Shown one piece after another: positions 1 through 9,330 of a stretch of DNA of 64,000 bases. A model generated the notes under the pieces. It had not been told where the DNA came from. It saw only the letters and a program-made list of their open reading frames with translations, and did not search any database. The DNA comes from Polynucleobacter sp. MWH-Spelu-300-X4 (GTDB lineage Bacteria > Pseudomonadota > Gammaproteobacteria > Burkholderiales > Burkholderiaceae), in contig NZ_CP061294.1 of the NCBI RefSeq assembly GCF_018687515.1, positions 1,721,746 to 1,785,745 on the forward strand, read 5' to 3'. Every line of letters begins with the position of its first letter. The stretch's first letter is position 1. The position numbers were made by a program, and so were the translations under genes.

Positions 1-111
1 CTAGGTTGTTTTAGAACATTAGATGAAATTGCTACTTGGTCAGATTTAGACATTGAAGAAAAAGAATTGGTCTGGCAAGCTCTAGACGAGCGTCGCGCCA
101 AGCGCGCATAA
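1..111 (+). CDS. DUF1289 family protein, C-terminal fragment
   Basis: Only the last 36 codons lie in the window, open from the first base to a TAA at 109-111. The peptide has a GCFRTLDEIATWSDL segment followed by a short acidic/basic helix. This matches the end of DUF1289 proteins, small cysteine-containing bacterial proteins (C-x-G-x-C upstream, GCFRTxDEI here) whose function is not established. The start and the first cysteine motif lie upstream of the window. A strong hairpin at 172-201 follows the stop. Confidence 0.75.
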   Translation, partial: LGCFRTLDEIATWSDLDIEEKELVWQALDERRAKRA

Positions 112-171
112 ACGCTCAACTTTCATGCAACAGTATTGAAGTATTCAACTCTTGATGAGTAGCTCTTTGAC

Positions 172-201
172 CACCACCTGCTTTATGCAAAGCAGGTGGT
201 G
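172..201. terminator. Hairpin terminator between convergent genes
   Basis: A perfect 13-bp inverted repeat (CACCACCTGCTTT at 172-184, AAAGCAGGTGGTG at 189-201) with a 4-base ATGC loop sits between the DUF1289 gene (plus) and the binding-protein gene (minus), which converge here. There is no strong T-run on either side, so it may stop transcription weakly in both directions or protect 3' ends. Confidence 0.6.
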
Positions 202-235
202 CAAAGCTTATCGATCGATTACTAATTAATTTAGA

Positions 236-1219
236 TTAATCAGCGTAAATACCAGCCTTTTTAATGATTGGAGTCCATAAATCAATCTGGGCTTTCAAAT
301 GTGCTTTATGACCTTCCGGACTTGCATTTTTTTCGCTAGGCACATTAGCGCCCAACTCTGTCATTTTTGCTTTATAACCTGCATCAGCAATACCCGCTTT
401 AATTGCCGCAGATAATTTATCCGTCGCAGCTTTAGGTGTACCTTTAGGCGCATATACCCCATGCCATACATTAACTTGGAAGTTTTTCAAACCTTGCTCA
501 TGTAATGTTGGGATATCTTTAAATGCCGGAATACGCTGCAAAGTTGTTGCACCATACGCTTTTACTGACTTGGCCTTTAACTGACCAGATAAATTAGTTG
601 TTTGGTCGCACATGAGTTGCACTTGACCACCCATTAAATCCGTCAATGCCGGAGCGGTTCCTTTATATGGCACCGTCGTCATATCTTGCTGAATAGTGCT
701 CATAAACAACAAACCACATAAGTGGCTAGCAGAACCAACTCCCGCATTAGCATAAGCAATCTTATTGCCATTTGCTTTGATATAAGCCAATAACTCAGTT
801 AAGTTCTTGGCGGGCAAATCTTTATTACCCACCATGATCATAGGTACATCAGCTACTTGGCCCAAATGCTCATAATCGGTATTTGGATCAAAACCAAGAT
901 TCTTATACAAAGCTGGGGCTGTAGACATCCCAATATGGTGAATCAAAATCGTATAACCATCTTTAGGGGCATTTAAAACTTTTTTAGCGGCAATTGTTCC
1001 ACCAGCACCAGGTGAGTTATCAACAATCACTTGTTGCTTTAATGTCTTACCCATAGAAAGAGCCAATTCTCGAGCCACTTTATCTGTAGGGCCGCCAGCC
1101 GCAAATGGAACAACTAATGTAACAGGCTTATCATCAGGAAAAGCCGCTTGAGTTGGAAGAGCTGCAAACCCAGTTAAAACACTCACTGCCAACATCATGT
1201 GACGAATATTTTTATTCAT
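236..1219 (-). CDS. Tripartite tricarboxylate transporter substrate-binding protein (Bug/TctC family)
   Basis: Periplasmic solute-binding protein of about 327 residues. After a signal peptide ending near ALPTQA-AFP, the mature part has the family opening PVTLVVPFAAGGPTD and a later DNSPGAGG block, both typical of Bug receptors that bind carboxylates or aromatic acids. The start is set at ATG 1217-1219, which has a good upstream GAGGAG; an in-frame codon 13 residues earlier would spoil the signal peptide. No TctA/TctB membrane genes are adjacent, so it is an orphan receptor, as is common in Burkholderiales. The ligand cannot be told from sequence. Confidence 0.85.
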   Translation of the reverse strand: MNKNIRHMMLAVSVLTGFAALPTQAAFPDDKPVTLVVPFAAGGPTDKVARELALSMGKTLKQQVIVDNSPGAGGTIAAKKVLNAPKDGYTILIHHIGMSTAPALYKNLGFDPNTDYEHLGQVADVPMIMVGNKDLPAKNLTELLAYIKANGNKIAYANAGVGSASHLCGLLFMSTIQQDMTTVPYKGTAPALTDLMGGQVQLMCDQTTNLSGQLKAKSVKAYGATTLQRIPAFKDIPTLHEQGLKNFQVNVWHGVYAPKGTPKAATDKLSAAIKAGIADAGYKAKMTELGANVPSEKNASPEGHKAHLKAQIDLWTPIIKKAGIYAD

Positions 1220-1309
1220 ATATTTCTCCTCAAAGTCGTCGCCATAGAAAATAAGCAAATCAACAGTTATATTGTAAGTAATTATTAAGGAAATAAAAGC
1301 TTCTCCGAA

Positions 1310-2332
1310 TTGAATACTCTTAGCACTTACCCTAATAAACCATCAGCCATTAACAATATGCCCAACCAATACATCCCCAAAATTTTGCAAGGATTACGCA
1401 TCCCAGTTATATCTGCTCCAATGTTTACAGTTAGCTATCCGGAGTTAGTCACCGCACAATGTAAATCAGGGATTGTTGGATCTTTCCCAGCGTTAAATGC
1501 CCGCCCTCCAGAATTACTAGATACATGGCTTGCAGATATCAATGAAAATTTGGCAGTTTTTCAAAAAGATAATCCAGCCACTAAAGTTGGCCCAATTGCT
1601 GTCAATCAAATTGTTCACGCATCAAATAGTAGGCTCGAACAGGATGTAAAAACTTGCGTCAAGCACCGTGTACCCATCTACATCACCAGTCTTCGAGCCC
1701 CTGTTAAAGAAATCATTGATGCCGTTCACAGTTACGGCGGAATTATCTTGCACGATGTCATCAATATCAGGCATGCAGAAAAAGCTCTAGAGGCTGGTGT
1801 TGATGGGTTGATCTTAGTTGCGGCTGGAGCCGGTGGACATGCAGGAACCATGTCGCCATTTTCTTTGGTTGGGGAAGTTAGAAAAATATTCAAGGGCCCC
1901 ATTGCTTTATCTGGCTCAATTTCTAATGGCCAATCTATTCTTGCGGCTCAAGCGATGGGAGCGGACTTTGCGTATATAGGCACAAGATTTATTGCGAGCA
2001 AAGAAGCAAATGCCTCTGTCGCTTATAAACAAGCCATCATTCACGCAAATGCATCAGACATTGTTTATACCAATTACTTCACAGGTATTCATGGTAACTA
2101 TATTCAAGAAAGCATTTTGAAGGCAGGGCTTGATCCTAAAAATTTGCCTGATGCAGATCCAAGCAAAATGGATTTTTCAAAAGCAACTAAACCAGAATCT
2201 GGGGCAAAGGCCTGGAAAGATATTTGGGGCGCAGGCCAAGGGGTTGGCTTAATTAATGACGCCCCATCAGTTGCTGAGATTGTTGCTAAATTAGAACAAG
2301 AATATATTCAAGCAAAAGCAAATTTATTGTGA
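1310..2332 (+). CDS. Nitronate monooxygenase family FMN oxidoreductase
   Basis: TIM-barrel FMN enzyme of the nitronate monooxygenase/2-nitropropane dioxygenase family, which oxidises alkyl nitronates. The barrel shows the opening RIPVISAPMF, the GVDGLILVAAGAGGHAG phosphate/FMN segment around residues 165-180, and the ALSGSISNG and GADFAYIGTRFIAS strands. Length of 340 residues is normal. The TTG start at 1310 has an AAGGA about 17 bases upstream, which is far; ATG 1358 (MPNQYIPK) is an alternative but has no clear ribosome site. A second, divergent paralogue lies at 42.4-43.5 kb. Substrate is unknown, and many members act on other compounds. Confidence 0.82.
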   Translation: MNTLSTYPNKPSAINNMPNQYIPKILQGLRIPVISAPMFTVSYPELVTAQCKSGIVGSFPALNARPPELLDTWLADINENLAVFQKDNPATKVGPIAVNQIVHASNSRLEQDVKTCVKHRVPIYITSLRAPVKEIIDAVHSYGGIILHDVINIRHAEKALEAGVDGLILVAAGAGGHAGTMSPFSLVGEVRKIFKGPIALSGSISNGQSILAAQAMGADFAYIGTRFIASKEANASVAYKQAIIHANASDIVYTNYFTGIHGNYIQESILKAGLDPKNLPDADPSKMDFSKATKPESGAKAWKDIWGAGQGVGLINDAPSVAEIVAKLEQEYIQAKANLL

Positions 2333-2730
2333 TCGGATGTAATAACCACATCCTCTTTGAGAGCTCGTTTGGCAATTTTAAGAACGAGCTTATCTTTGCT
2401 GATTAATATGGCCGGTCTTAAGCTATACGCCAAATTGATAAAAACTTGATCATCCCGATCTTTACATTTCCAAGGCGCCAACACCAACGAAGTGTCATCA
2501 AGCAGCCTAGACCAAGCTTGCCATTGGAGACAAATTTCTTCTTATTGATCGACGCTTAATTTGAATTGAGGGCGCCCAATAACGTCAACAAATTCTTCAA
2601 TAGTTTTCGCGGTAGCAACCGCATCAATTTTTTTATCAGTTAACGCAGTGCGCAAAGGGTGTGCCCGCTGATCATCAAACACCAAAATATCCAAAAGGAT
2701 ATTGGTATCTAAAACAACAATAGGCCTCAC
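2308..2730 (-). pseudogene. PIN-domain toxin-like gene interrupted by an in-frame stop
   Basis: The reading frame starts at GTG 2728-2730, overlapping the glmS stop as GTGA. It encodes VLDTNILLDIL (first PIN acidic residue) and TIEEFVDV, then hits TAA at 2542-2544. Past that codon the same frame continues with no shift for 77 codons, giving CKDRDDQVFINLA and LISKDKLVLKIAKR, the conserved acidic and C-terminal parts of PIN ribonucleases (COG1569-type). It ends with TGA 2308-2310, overlapping the 3' end of the nitronate monooxygenase gene by 25 bases. One substitution therefore explains the damage, and the remaining 62-residue product lacks the RDD motif. No partner antitoxin is visible. Confidence 0.85.
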
Positions 2731-4547
2731 TCGACCGTAACCGATTTCGCTAAATTACGAGGTTTATCGACATCTGTACCACGAGCACATGCTGTGTGAT
2801 ACGCCAATAGCTGTAGCGGTATCGTATGCAAAATTGGAGACAAATCACCATAATGCTCCGGCATACGAATGACATGTATTCCTTCGCTCGCAACGATAGC
2901 AGTATCAGAATCCGCAAATACATATAACTTGCCACCACGCGCTTTAACTTCTTGCATATTGGATTTTAATTTTTCCAATAAAGCATCATTGGGTGCCACT
3001 GTCACAACTGGCATTTGCTCCGTAACCAATGCCAAAGGGCCATGTTTTAACTCACCCGCAGGATAAGCTTCCGCGTGAATATATGAAATTTCTTTTAATT
3101 TAAGAGCGCCTTCCAAGGCTATTGGGTAATGCAACCCACGTCCTAAAAATAAAGCGTTCTCACATTTAGCAAATGTCTCACTCCAGGCAATAATCTGCGG
3201 CTCCAAAGCCAATGCCGCATTAATCGCTGCTGGCAAGTGTCTTAAACGATTAAGATTGTCACGCTCAGCCGCATCGGATAACTTTCCACGGTGCTTCGCC
3301 AACATCAATGTCATTAAATACAGGCCGACTAACTGCGTAGTAAATGCTTTGGTGGATGCCACACCAATTTCTGTACCAGCATGAGTTAAGAAACGGTACT
3401 TTGTTTCTCTAACCATTGCGCTAGTTGCCACATTGCAAACAGCCAATGTTTCAGTATGACCTAATGATTGAGCATGACGTAATGCGGCTAAGGTATCTGC
3501 TGTTTCACCAGACTGAGACACCACAACTACTAATGCATTGGGATTAGGGACTGTTTTACGATATCGGTACTCACTAGCAATTTCAACTTGAGTGGCAATT
3601 CCAGCGATATCTTCCAACCAATATTTAGCAGTGCAGGCGGCGTAATAACTAGTACCGCAAGCCAACATTAAGATACTGTCAACTTTGTTAAGGTCAGCGT
3701 CAGTGGCACCAAAAACTTGTGGCTCGATTTTCTCAATATGCCCAACAGTATCGCCAATAGCCCTAGGCTGCTCAAAAATCTCTTTTTGCATGTAATGCTG
3801 ATAAGGGCCTAAATCAACCGCGGCTATTTGTGCTGGTACTGCTTTTTTAGGCCTCTCTTGAGCAACGCCAGCAGCATTGGTTACCTTCACACCATCCACT
3901 GTGAGAACTGCAACATCGCCTTCTTCCAAATAGGTCATAGACTGCGCATGCTCAGCCACAGCCAAGGCATCAGATGCCAAGAAGTTCTCATCCTTGCCAA
4001 AAGCAACCACCAAAGGAGACCCAGCCCTTGCTCCAACCAAAATACCAGGAGCATCTTTAGCAATCACAGCAATTGCATAAGCGCCATGTAACCGCGGAAG
4101 AACCGCTCTTACAGCCTGAGGCAAATCTCTTTGACTCATTTGGGTATAAGTTTGATGAATTAAATGCGCAATAACTTCGGTATCTGTCTGAGAAACAAAT
4201 TCATACCCGGCAGCTTTTAGCTCGTCACGCAATATTTCGTAATTTTCAATAATGCCGTTATGCACTAGGCCAATCAAATCACCTGAAAAATGTGGGTGTG
4301 CATTAACAGTGTCAGGCTTGCCATGTGTTGCCCAACGAGTATGAGCGATCCCCAAGTTACCTGACATTTGTTTGCCTTGCTCGACTAAATCAGAAACACG
4401 TGCAGTAGTTCTCGCGCGCTTTAAACCAGTTTCCGTTAATAAAGCAAATCCGCAAGAGTCATAGCCGCGATACTCTAATCGTCTCAAACCTTCGACCAAG
4501 ATATCTACAACATTTCTTTTAGCAATCGCTCCAACAATGCCGCACAT
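2727..4547 (-). CDS. glmS: Glutamine--fructose-6-phosphate aminotransferase (isomerizing)
   Basis: Makes glucosamine-6-phosphate from fructose-6-phosphate and glutamine, the first step towards UDP-GlcNAc for peptidoglycan and LPS. It starts MCGIVGAI, with Cys2 as the N-terminal nucleophile of the glutaminase domain (about 1-220, including HTRWATHG and HNGIIENY). Two SIS sugar-isomerase domains follow (CGTSYYAA near 300, SQSGETADT near 345, and the second around 460-590), and the tail reads [15 protein letters not shown]. Length of 606 is typical. It lies 38 bases downstream of glmU on the same strand, so the two pathway genes probably share a transcript. No glmS ribozyme is seen. Confidence 0.98.
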   Translation of the reverse strand: MCGIVGAIAKRNVVDILVEGLRRLEYRGYDSCGFALLTETGLKRARTTARVSDLVEQGKQMSGNLGIAHTRWATHGKPDTVNAHPHFSGDLIGLVHNGIIENYEILRDELKAAGYEFVSQTDTEVIAHLIHQTYTQMSQRDLPQAVRAVLPRLHGAYAIAVIAKDAPGILVGARAGSPLVVAFGKDENFLASDALAVAEHAQSMTYLEEGDVAVLTVDGVKVTNAAGVAQERPKKAVPAQIAAVDLGPYQHYMQKEIFEQPRAIGDTVGHIEKIEPQVFGATDADLNKVDSILMLACGTSYYAACTAKYWLEDIAGIATQVEIASEYRYRKTVPNPNALVVVVSQSGETADTLAALRHAQSLGHTETLAVCNVATSAMVRETKYRFLTHAGTEIGVASTKAFTTQLVGLYLMTLMLAKHRGKLSDAAERDNLNRLRHLPAAINAALALEPQIIAWSETFAKCENALFLGRGLHYPIALEGALKLKEISYIHAEAYPAGELKHGPLALVTEQMPVVTVAPNDALLEKLKSNMQEVKARGGKLYVFADSDTAIVASEGIHVIRMPEHYGDLSPILHTIPLQLLAYHTACARGTDVDKPRNLAKSVTVE

Positions 4548-4585
4548 GGCTATTTCCTATTTATCTTTAATATGTTTTTAATAAC

Positions 4586-5953
4586 TTATTTTGGCTTCTT
4601 GGTTGGTCGCTGCCAATTAAGAGAAACTTGTTTTGCTCTTGTCACCGTTAACTGTCCAGCAGGAGCATCTTTTGTCAAAGTTGTGCCAGCCCCCAAGGTT
4701 GCTCCCTTGCCAACAGTCACGGGTGCAACTAATTGCGTGTCTGAGCCAATAAATGCTTCATCTTCAATGATTGTGCGGTGTTTATTAACACCATCGTAAT
4801 TACAAGTAATTGTCCCAGCACCCACATTGACTTTTGAGCCAATGGTTGCATCACCAATGTAAGCCAAATGATTTGCTTTACTTTGACTAGCTATCTGACT
4901 ATTTTTAACTTCAACGAAGTTGCCAATATGCACCTCTGCTGCCAGCTCCGTACCTGGGCGCAATCTTGCATAAGGACCGATCACACTTCTTGAGCCAACT
5001 TTAGCTTGATCAATATGGGTATACGCATGAATGACTGCGCCAGCCTCGATAACAGCATTGCGAATCACACAATAAGGGCCAACACTCACGCCAGCGCCCA
5101 AAGTAACCTCGCCCTCGAAAACACAACCCACATCGATAACAACATCCGACGCGCAGGATAATTGGCCGCGTATATCAATACGTGCAGGATCAGCCAAACT
5201 GACCCCTGACTCCAATAGCTGACTAGCTAACTCCAGTTGCCAAGTACGCTCAAGAGATGCCAATTGAGCTCGACTATTAACACCAATAGTCTCCCACTCT
5301 GCTTGTGGGTTTGCTGTGTAAATCGGTACGCCTTCACTAACAGCCATTTCAATAATGTCTGTTAAATAATATTCGCCTTGCGCATTGTTAGACTTAAGCG
5401 CCAACAACCAACGTTTGAGGTGCTTTGTTGGCACGGCCATTAAACCCGTATTAATTTCATTAATTAATTTAATTTCTGCGCTAGCATCTTTTTCTTCAAC
5501 GATAGCGGCGACATTGCCATCTAAATTTCTAACAATTCGTCCGTAGCCCGTTGGATTAGACATTTTTTGCGTTAACAAACCAAGCGCGCCTTGACCTGCT
5601 AAATTAGCTAATGTTTCAAGGGTTGAGGTGCGGATTAATGGCACGTCCCCATAAAGTATTAATGTGTTCTGTGATTCATCCAAAAGATCACTGGCCTGAA
5701 GCACCGCATGACCAGTACCTTTTTGCTCGGCCTGAAACACTGTTTTTGCTTGAATATTATTCTTCTCTAAATAATCTTTAACCGCATCACCACCATGCCC
5801 AATAACAACAATCGATTGATGTTGGCCTGGGATGGCTTCTGCGCTCGCAATAGCATGCGCAAGCATCGGCTTACCCGCTATGGGGTGCAAGACTTTCGGC
5901 AAGGCGGAACGCATACGCTTTCCTTGGCCAGCAGCTAATATAACGATATTCAT
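4586..5953 (-). CDS. glmU: Bifunctional UDP-GlcNAc pyrophosphorylase / glucosamine-1-phosphate acetyltransferase
   Basis: Catalyses the last two steps to UDP-N-acetylglucosamine. The N-terminal uridyltransferase domain has [19 protein letters not shown] (nucleotide-binding G-x-G-x-x-M-x-S and catalytic Lys) and YGDVPLI. From about residue 250 a left-handed beta-helix of hexapeptide repeats carries the acetyltransferase site ([23 protein letters not shown] blocks, NYDGVNKH). Length of 455 residues is standard. It lies upstream of glmS. No clear Shine-Dalgarno sequence is seen before the ATG, so the start rests on homology. Confidence 0.97.
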   Translation of the reverse strand: MNIVILAAGQGKRMRSALPKVLHPIAGKPMLAHAIASAEAIPGQHQSIVVIGHGGDAVKDYLEKNNIQAKTVFQAEQKGTGHAVLQASDLLDESQNTLILYGDVPLIRTSTLETLANLAGQGALGLLTQKMSNPTGYGRIVRNLDGNVAAIVEEKDASAEIKLINEINTGLMAVPTKHLKRWLLALKSNNAQGEYYLTDIIEMAVSEGVPIYTANPQAEWETIGVNSRAQLASLERTWQLELASQLLESGVSLADPARIDIRGQLSCASDVVIDVGCVFEGEVTLGAGVSVGPYCVIRNAVIEAGAVIHAYTHIDQAKVGSRSVIGPYARLRPGTELAAEVHIGNFVEVKNSQIASQSKANHLAYIGDATIGSKVNVGAGTITCNYDGVNKHRTIIEDEAFIGSDTQLVAPVTVGKGATLGAGTTLTKDAPAGQLTVTRAKQVSLNWQRPTKKPK

Positions 5954-6026
5954 GATAATAATTATATGTGTTTATGACGCGACCATTTGAATCTAATGAA
6001 TCCCGACTGGTAAACACTTACTTTAA

Positions 6027-6920
6027 CTACGCCCCCTCATCATCCACCTTAACTAAAGCAGATTTTTCTTTAAGCATCATCTGAACTGGCTGCCAAGAAA
6101 TTTGCTCTTCCAAATCAGCAGAACCGCTTGTATCCGTTAAGTTTTTAAAGTCAAAAGCATCTCCGTCCATCAAATGAGATGGCACCACATTTTGCAATGA
6201 GCTAAATAAACTTTCGACACGACCAGGATATTTTTTCTCCCACTCACGCAACAAAGCTTTCATCGCATTTCTTTGTAGGTTTTCCTGGCTGCCACAAAGA
6301 TTACAAGGGATAATTGGGAAAGCCATTTGCTCAGCATATCGTTCCAGATAACGCTCAGGCACATAAGCTAACGGACGAATCACAATATGTTTGCCATCAT
6401 CAGACTTCAATTTAGGCGGCATACCTTTTAATTTGCCCCCATGGAACATGTTCATTAAAAGTGTTTCAAGAATATCGTCTCGATGATGCCCCAAGGCAAT
6501 TTTAGTAGCCCCAAGCTCACCGGCAACCCTATACAAAATACCTCTTCGCAATCTAGAACACAATCCGCAAGTTGTTTTACCCTCAGGTACCACCCGCTTC
6601 ACAATCCCATAAGTATCTTGCTCTTCAATATGAAAAGGAATACCCAATTTTTTTAAATAATTAGGCAATACATCTTCTGGGAAGCCAGGCTGTTTTTGAT
6701 CTAAGTTAACAGCCACTAAATCAAAATGAATAGGCGCCCGATCACGCAACTTCATCAAGATATCGAGCATGGCATAACTATCTTTACCACCAGATAGACA
6801 AACCATGACCTTATCGCCATCTTCAATCATGTTGTAGTCAACAATAGCCTGCCCTGTTAGACGACAAAGCTTCTTGTCTAACTTATTTTCTTCGTAAGCG
6901 ATTTTGCGAGGATCTTTCAT
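6027..6920 (-). CDS. ttcA: tRNA 2-thiocytidine(32) synthetase TtcA
   Basis: ATP-dependent enzyme that thiolates cytidine 32 in certain tRNAs. It has the PP-loop [10 protein letters not shown] near residue 45 and the two cysteine pairs [10 protein letters not shown] and CNLCGSQ, which hold the [4Fe-4S] cluster. [14 protein letters not shown] is also typical. Length of 297 is normal. The ATG overlaps the folB stop by 4 bases (ATGA), so translation is probably coupled to the folate gene upstream. Confidence 0.95.
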   Translation of the reverse strand: MKDPRKIAYEENKLDKKLCRLTGQAIVDYNMIEDGDKVMVCLSGGKDSYAMLDILMKLRDRAPIHFDLVAVNLDQKQPGFPEDVLPNYLKKLGIPFHIEEQDTYGIVKRVVPEGKTTCGLCSRLRRGILYRVAGELGATKIALGHHRDDILETLLMNMFHGGKLKGMPPKLKSDDGKHIVIRPLAYVPERYLERYAEQMAFPIIPCNLCGSQENLQRNAMKALLREWEKKYPGRVESLFSSLQNVVPSHLMDGDAFDFKNLTDTSGSADLEEQISWQPVQMMLKEKSALVKVDDEGA

Positions 6921-7309
6921 TCTTTAATCAGAAATATTTCTACGCCCACGGCGTCACAATCTGGGTAAACATCTGGCTTAGCTGTTGATACACGTACAGC
7001 ACGAACGCTTGGGTGCGCCAACATAATTTTGGCAACATCATCGCAAAGGGTTTCCTGCAAATGGATATGTCCCTTTGCAACTCTTTGCACAATACTCTGG
7101 CGCATAAAGTCATAATCAACTACTTCATCTAAGCTGTCTTTTTTAGGCGTGTTTTCGGTTAACGGAACAAATAAATCAACATTAATTAATACGCGTTGCT
7201 CACCACGTTTTTCAAAATCATGGACGCCAATATTGATATACACCTCATAGTTACTTAAGAAAAGTCTTCGACAATCCATCAAGCGTGGGTGGGAAAGTAG
7301 GGCTTGCAT
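6917..7309 (-). CDS. folB: Dihydroneopterin aldolase
   Basis: Small folate-pathway enzyme (130 residues) that cleaves 7,8-dihydroneopterin to 6-hydroxymethyl-dihydropterin and glycolaldehyde. The sequence has the FolB opening around [20 protein letters not shown], a central [13 protein letters not shown] and the [10 protein letters not shown] segment carrying the conserved Glu. It begins two bases after the SDR gene stop and overlaps ttcA. The pairing with an SDR of the pteridine-reductase type supports a pterin role for both. Confidence 0.9.
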   Translation of the reverse strand: MQALLSHPRLMDCRRLFLSNYEVYINIGVHDFEKRGEQRVLINVDLFVPLTENTPKKDSLDEVVDYDFMRQSIVQRVAKGHIHLQETLCDDVAKIMLAHPSVRAVRVSTAKPDVYPDCDAVGVEIFLIKE

Positions 7310-7311
7310 AA

Positions 7312-8097
7312 TTACTCCGTTAAAAACATCACATCACGATCAGTTGGCAACAAATGTTGACCACCATCCACATAAAGTGTTGTTCCTGTTATCGCTTGAG
7401 AGTTGGCTAAATAAACAACCGCTCCAGCGATGTCATCAGGTGTAGATGATTTCCCAAGAGGCGTCATAGCGTGAGCTTTCATAAATCCATCCTCACTTTG
7501 CTCACCAGAAACCATTGTGATACCTGGCGCGACACCAACGACCCTTAGAACTGGAGCAAATGACTGTGCCAATAAGGTTGTGGCTGAGTGCAAGGCTGAT
7601 TTAGACAAGGTATAAGATAAAAAATCAGGATTTAAATTTGCCAGTTTTTGATCAAGCAAATTAACAATAACGCCAGAAGGTGCATCAGCATCTTCAGCTC
7701 GCGCTTTTGCATGCTGACGATACATGTCTCGAGACAAAATCAAAGGAGCTGCAACATTCGTCAACATATGTCGATCTAATGCCGCATAACTAAAACTTGA
7801 AGCGACGTCATACTGAAACAAGGATGCGTTATTAACTAAGCAAACAGGTAACCCTAATGCTTCAGTGCAACGCGCAATTAATTTGTTTGCCTCGGACTCT
7901 TCCGCCAAATTTGCTTGTAATGCTATGCCTTTTTGCCCAGTCGCTTCGATATCTCTAACGGTCTGTTCGGCTGCATCCTTTGAGTTTCCATAATGAATAG
8001 CAACATCCCAGCCATCTTTTGCCAAAGCTAGCGCAATAGCTCGTCCCACACGTTTGGCAGCCCCAGTCACCAAGGCAACCTTCTTAGTTTTAATCAT
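7312..8097 (-). CDS. SDR family oxidoreductase, pteridine-reductase-like (FolM-like)
   Basis: Short-chain dehydrogenase of 261 residues with an N-terminal TGAAKRVGRAIALALA dinucleotide fold, an NNASLF strand, and the catalytic Tyr/Lys pair in SYTLSKSALH near residue 165. The Arg in TGxxKRxG predicts NADPH preference and is shared with pteridine reductases and FolM dihydromonapterin reductase. The position directly upstream of folB suggests reduction of dihydropterins or dihydrofolate. That substrate is inferred from family and context, not shown by the sequence. Confidence 0.75.
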   Translation of the reverse strand: MIKTKKVALVTGAAKRVGRAIALALAKDGWDVAIHYGNSKDAAEQTVRDIEATGQKGIALQANLAEESEANKLIARCTEALGLPVCLVNNASLFQYDVASSFSYAALDRHMLTNVAAPLILSRDMYRQHAKARAEDADAPSGVIVNLLDQKLANLNPDFLSYTLSKSALHSATTLLAQSFAPVLRVVGVAPGITMVSGEQSEDGFMKAHAMTPLGKSSTPDDIAGAVVYLANSQAITGTTLYVDGGQHLLPTDRDVMFLTE

Positions 8098-8137
8098 TTT
8101 TGCAACTTCACTTATAAGAGTTGTAGACTCACAAGGT

Positions 8138-9310
8138 ATGGATATTACCCCTAGCCTAGAAGAAACGTCTCAAAGCCAGCTTTTGGCTCATAAAATTTCT
8201 CAAGAAATCAAAGCCCAAGCGGGCCATATTCCTTTTGCTAAGTATATGGAAATGGCGCTCTATACGCCAGGGTTAGGCTATTACTCGTCAGGAAAAACCA
8301 AGCTAGGTACTGCCGGAGACTTCACTACGGCACCAGAAATTAGCCCCTTATTTGGCTATACCCTTGTAGAGACATTAATCCCTATTTTTAATGAGCTAGA
8401 AAAAACAGGGGCACCACTACAAATTTTAGAGTTTGGAGCGGGTTCAGGCGCATTAGCCGAATCTGTTTTAGATGGCCTTCACCAAGCGGGCATCTCTATT
8501 GATGCCTATAACATCCTCGACCTATCTGCTGACCTCTCCAAGCGCCAACAAGAGCGCTTGAGCAATCGCAAAGAAAATATCCATTGGCTAAATCAACTTC
8601 CGACTGATTTTGTTGGAATCATATTAGCCAATGAGGTTTTGGATGCTATGCCTATAGATATCGTTACTTTAAAAAATGGTGCCTGGCATTACCGTGATGT
8701 CACCATTGATCCATCCTCAACAAAAGATATTCGGTTTATGTTTTGCGATGGCGAAAAAATAAAAACCTCGTTATTGCCAGAGTCACTCCAAAAGCAATCT
8801 TTGCTAGACGGCTACACAACAGAAATTCATCAAAATGCGCAGGGTTGGGTTGCTAGTCTTGCCACATGCCTTAAAAAAGGCGCCTTACTTACCTTTGACT
8901 ATGGGTTTCCTGGACATGAGTATTACCATCCTCAAAGAACCCAAGGCACATTAATGGGCCACTATCGACATCATGCGATACAAGACCCTTTTTTCTACCC
9001 AGGCGTTTGCGACTTAACTGCTCACGTAGAGTGGAGCTCTATAGCTAACTCTGCACATGCTGCTGGATTTAATTTATTGGGCTACACCAACCAAGCCAGC
9101 TATCTGTTGGATGCAGGCATTAGCCAATTAATGTTAGCAATGACAGACCCAAGTGACACTTTGAAATTTATGCCTATATCAAACGCTCTTCAAAAATTAC
9201 TTTCAGAAGCTGAAATGGGTGAGCTATTTAAAGTGATGTGCCTAGGCATTGATCTACCATTTTCTGAGGGCGATCTACCTGGCTTTAGAGGCAGACCTAG
9301 AGCACTTTAG
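8138..9310 (+). CDS. SAM-dependent methyltransferase, MidA/NDUFAF7 family (COG1565)
   Basis: Class I methyltransferase of about 390 residues. Family marks are PFAKYMEMALYTPGLGYYSSG, GDFTTAPEISPLFG, the SAM site LEFGAGSGALAES, ANEVLDAMP and LTFDYGFPG. The mitochondrial homologue NDUFAF7 methylates a complex I subunit; the bacterial role is not settled. The start is placed at ATG 8138, because upstream codons would overlap the divergent SDR start and add non-homologous residues. AAGG lies only two bases before that ATG, so ribosome spacing is odd. Confidence 0.85.
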   Translation: MDITPSLEETSQSQLLAHKISQEIKAQAGHIPFAKYMEMALYTPGLGYYSSGKTKLGTAGDFTTAPEISPLFGYTLVETLIPIFNELEKTGAPLQILEFGAGSGALAESVLDGLHQAGISIDAYNILDLSADLSKRQQERLSNRKENIHWLNQLPTDFVGIILANEVLDAMPIDIVTLKNGAWHYRDVTIDPSSTKDIRFMFCDGEKIKTSLLPESLQKQSLLDGYTTEIHQNAQGWVASLATCLKKGALLTFDYGFPGHEYYHPQRTQGTLMGHYRHHAIQDPFFYPGVCDLTAHVEWSSIANSAHAAGFNLLGYTNQASYLLDAGISQLMLAMTDPSDTLKFMPISNALQKLLSEAEMGELFKVMCLGIDLPFSEGDLPGFRGRPRAL

Positions 9311-9330
9311 GTACTTGGTGCTTAGGCACC

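Noticed and set aside
4548..4585. glmS ribozyme before glmS
   Set aside because: The glmU-glmS gap is only 38 bases, too short for the ribozyme.
9311..9330. Short hairpin GGTGC-TTAG-GCACC between the MidA-type gene and cca
   Set aside because: Only a 5-bp stem with no T-run; too weak to call a terminator.
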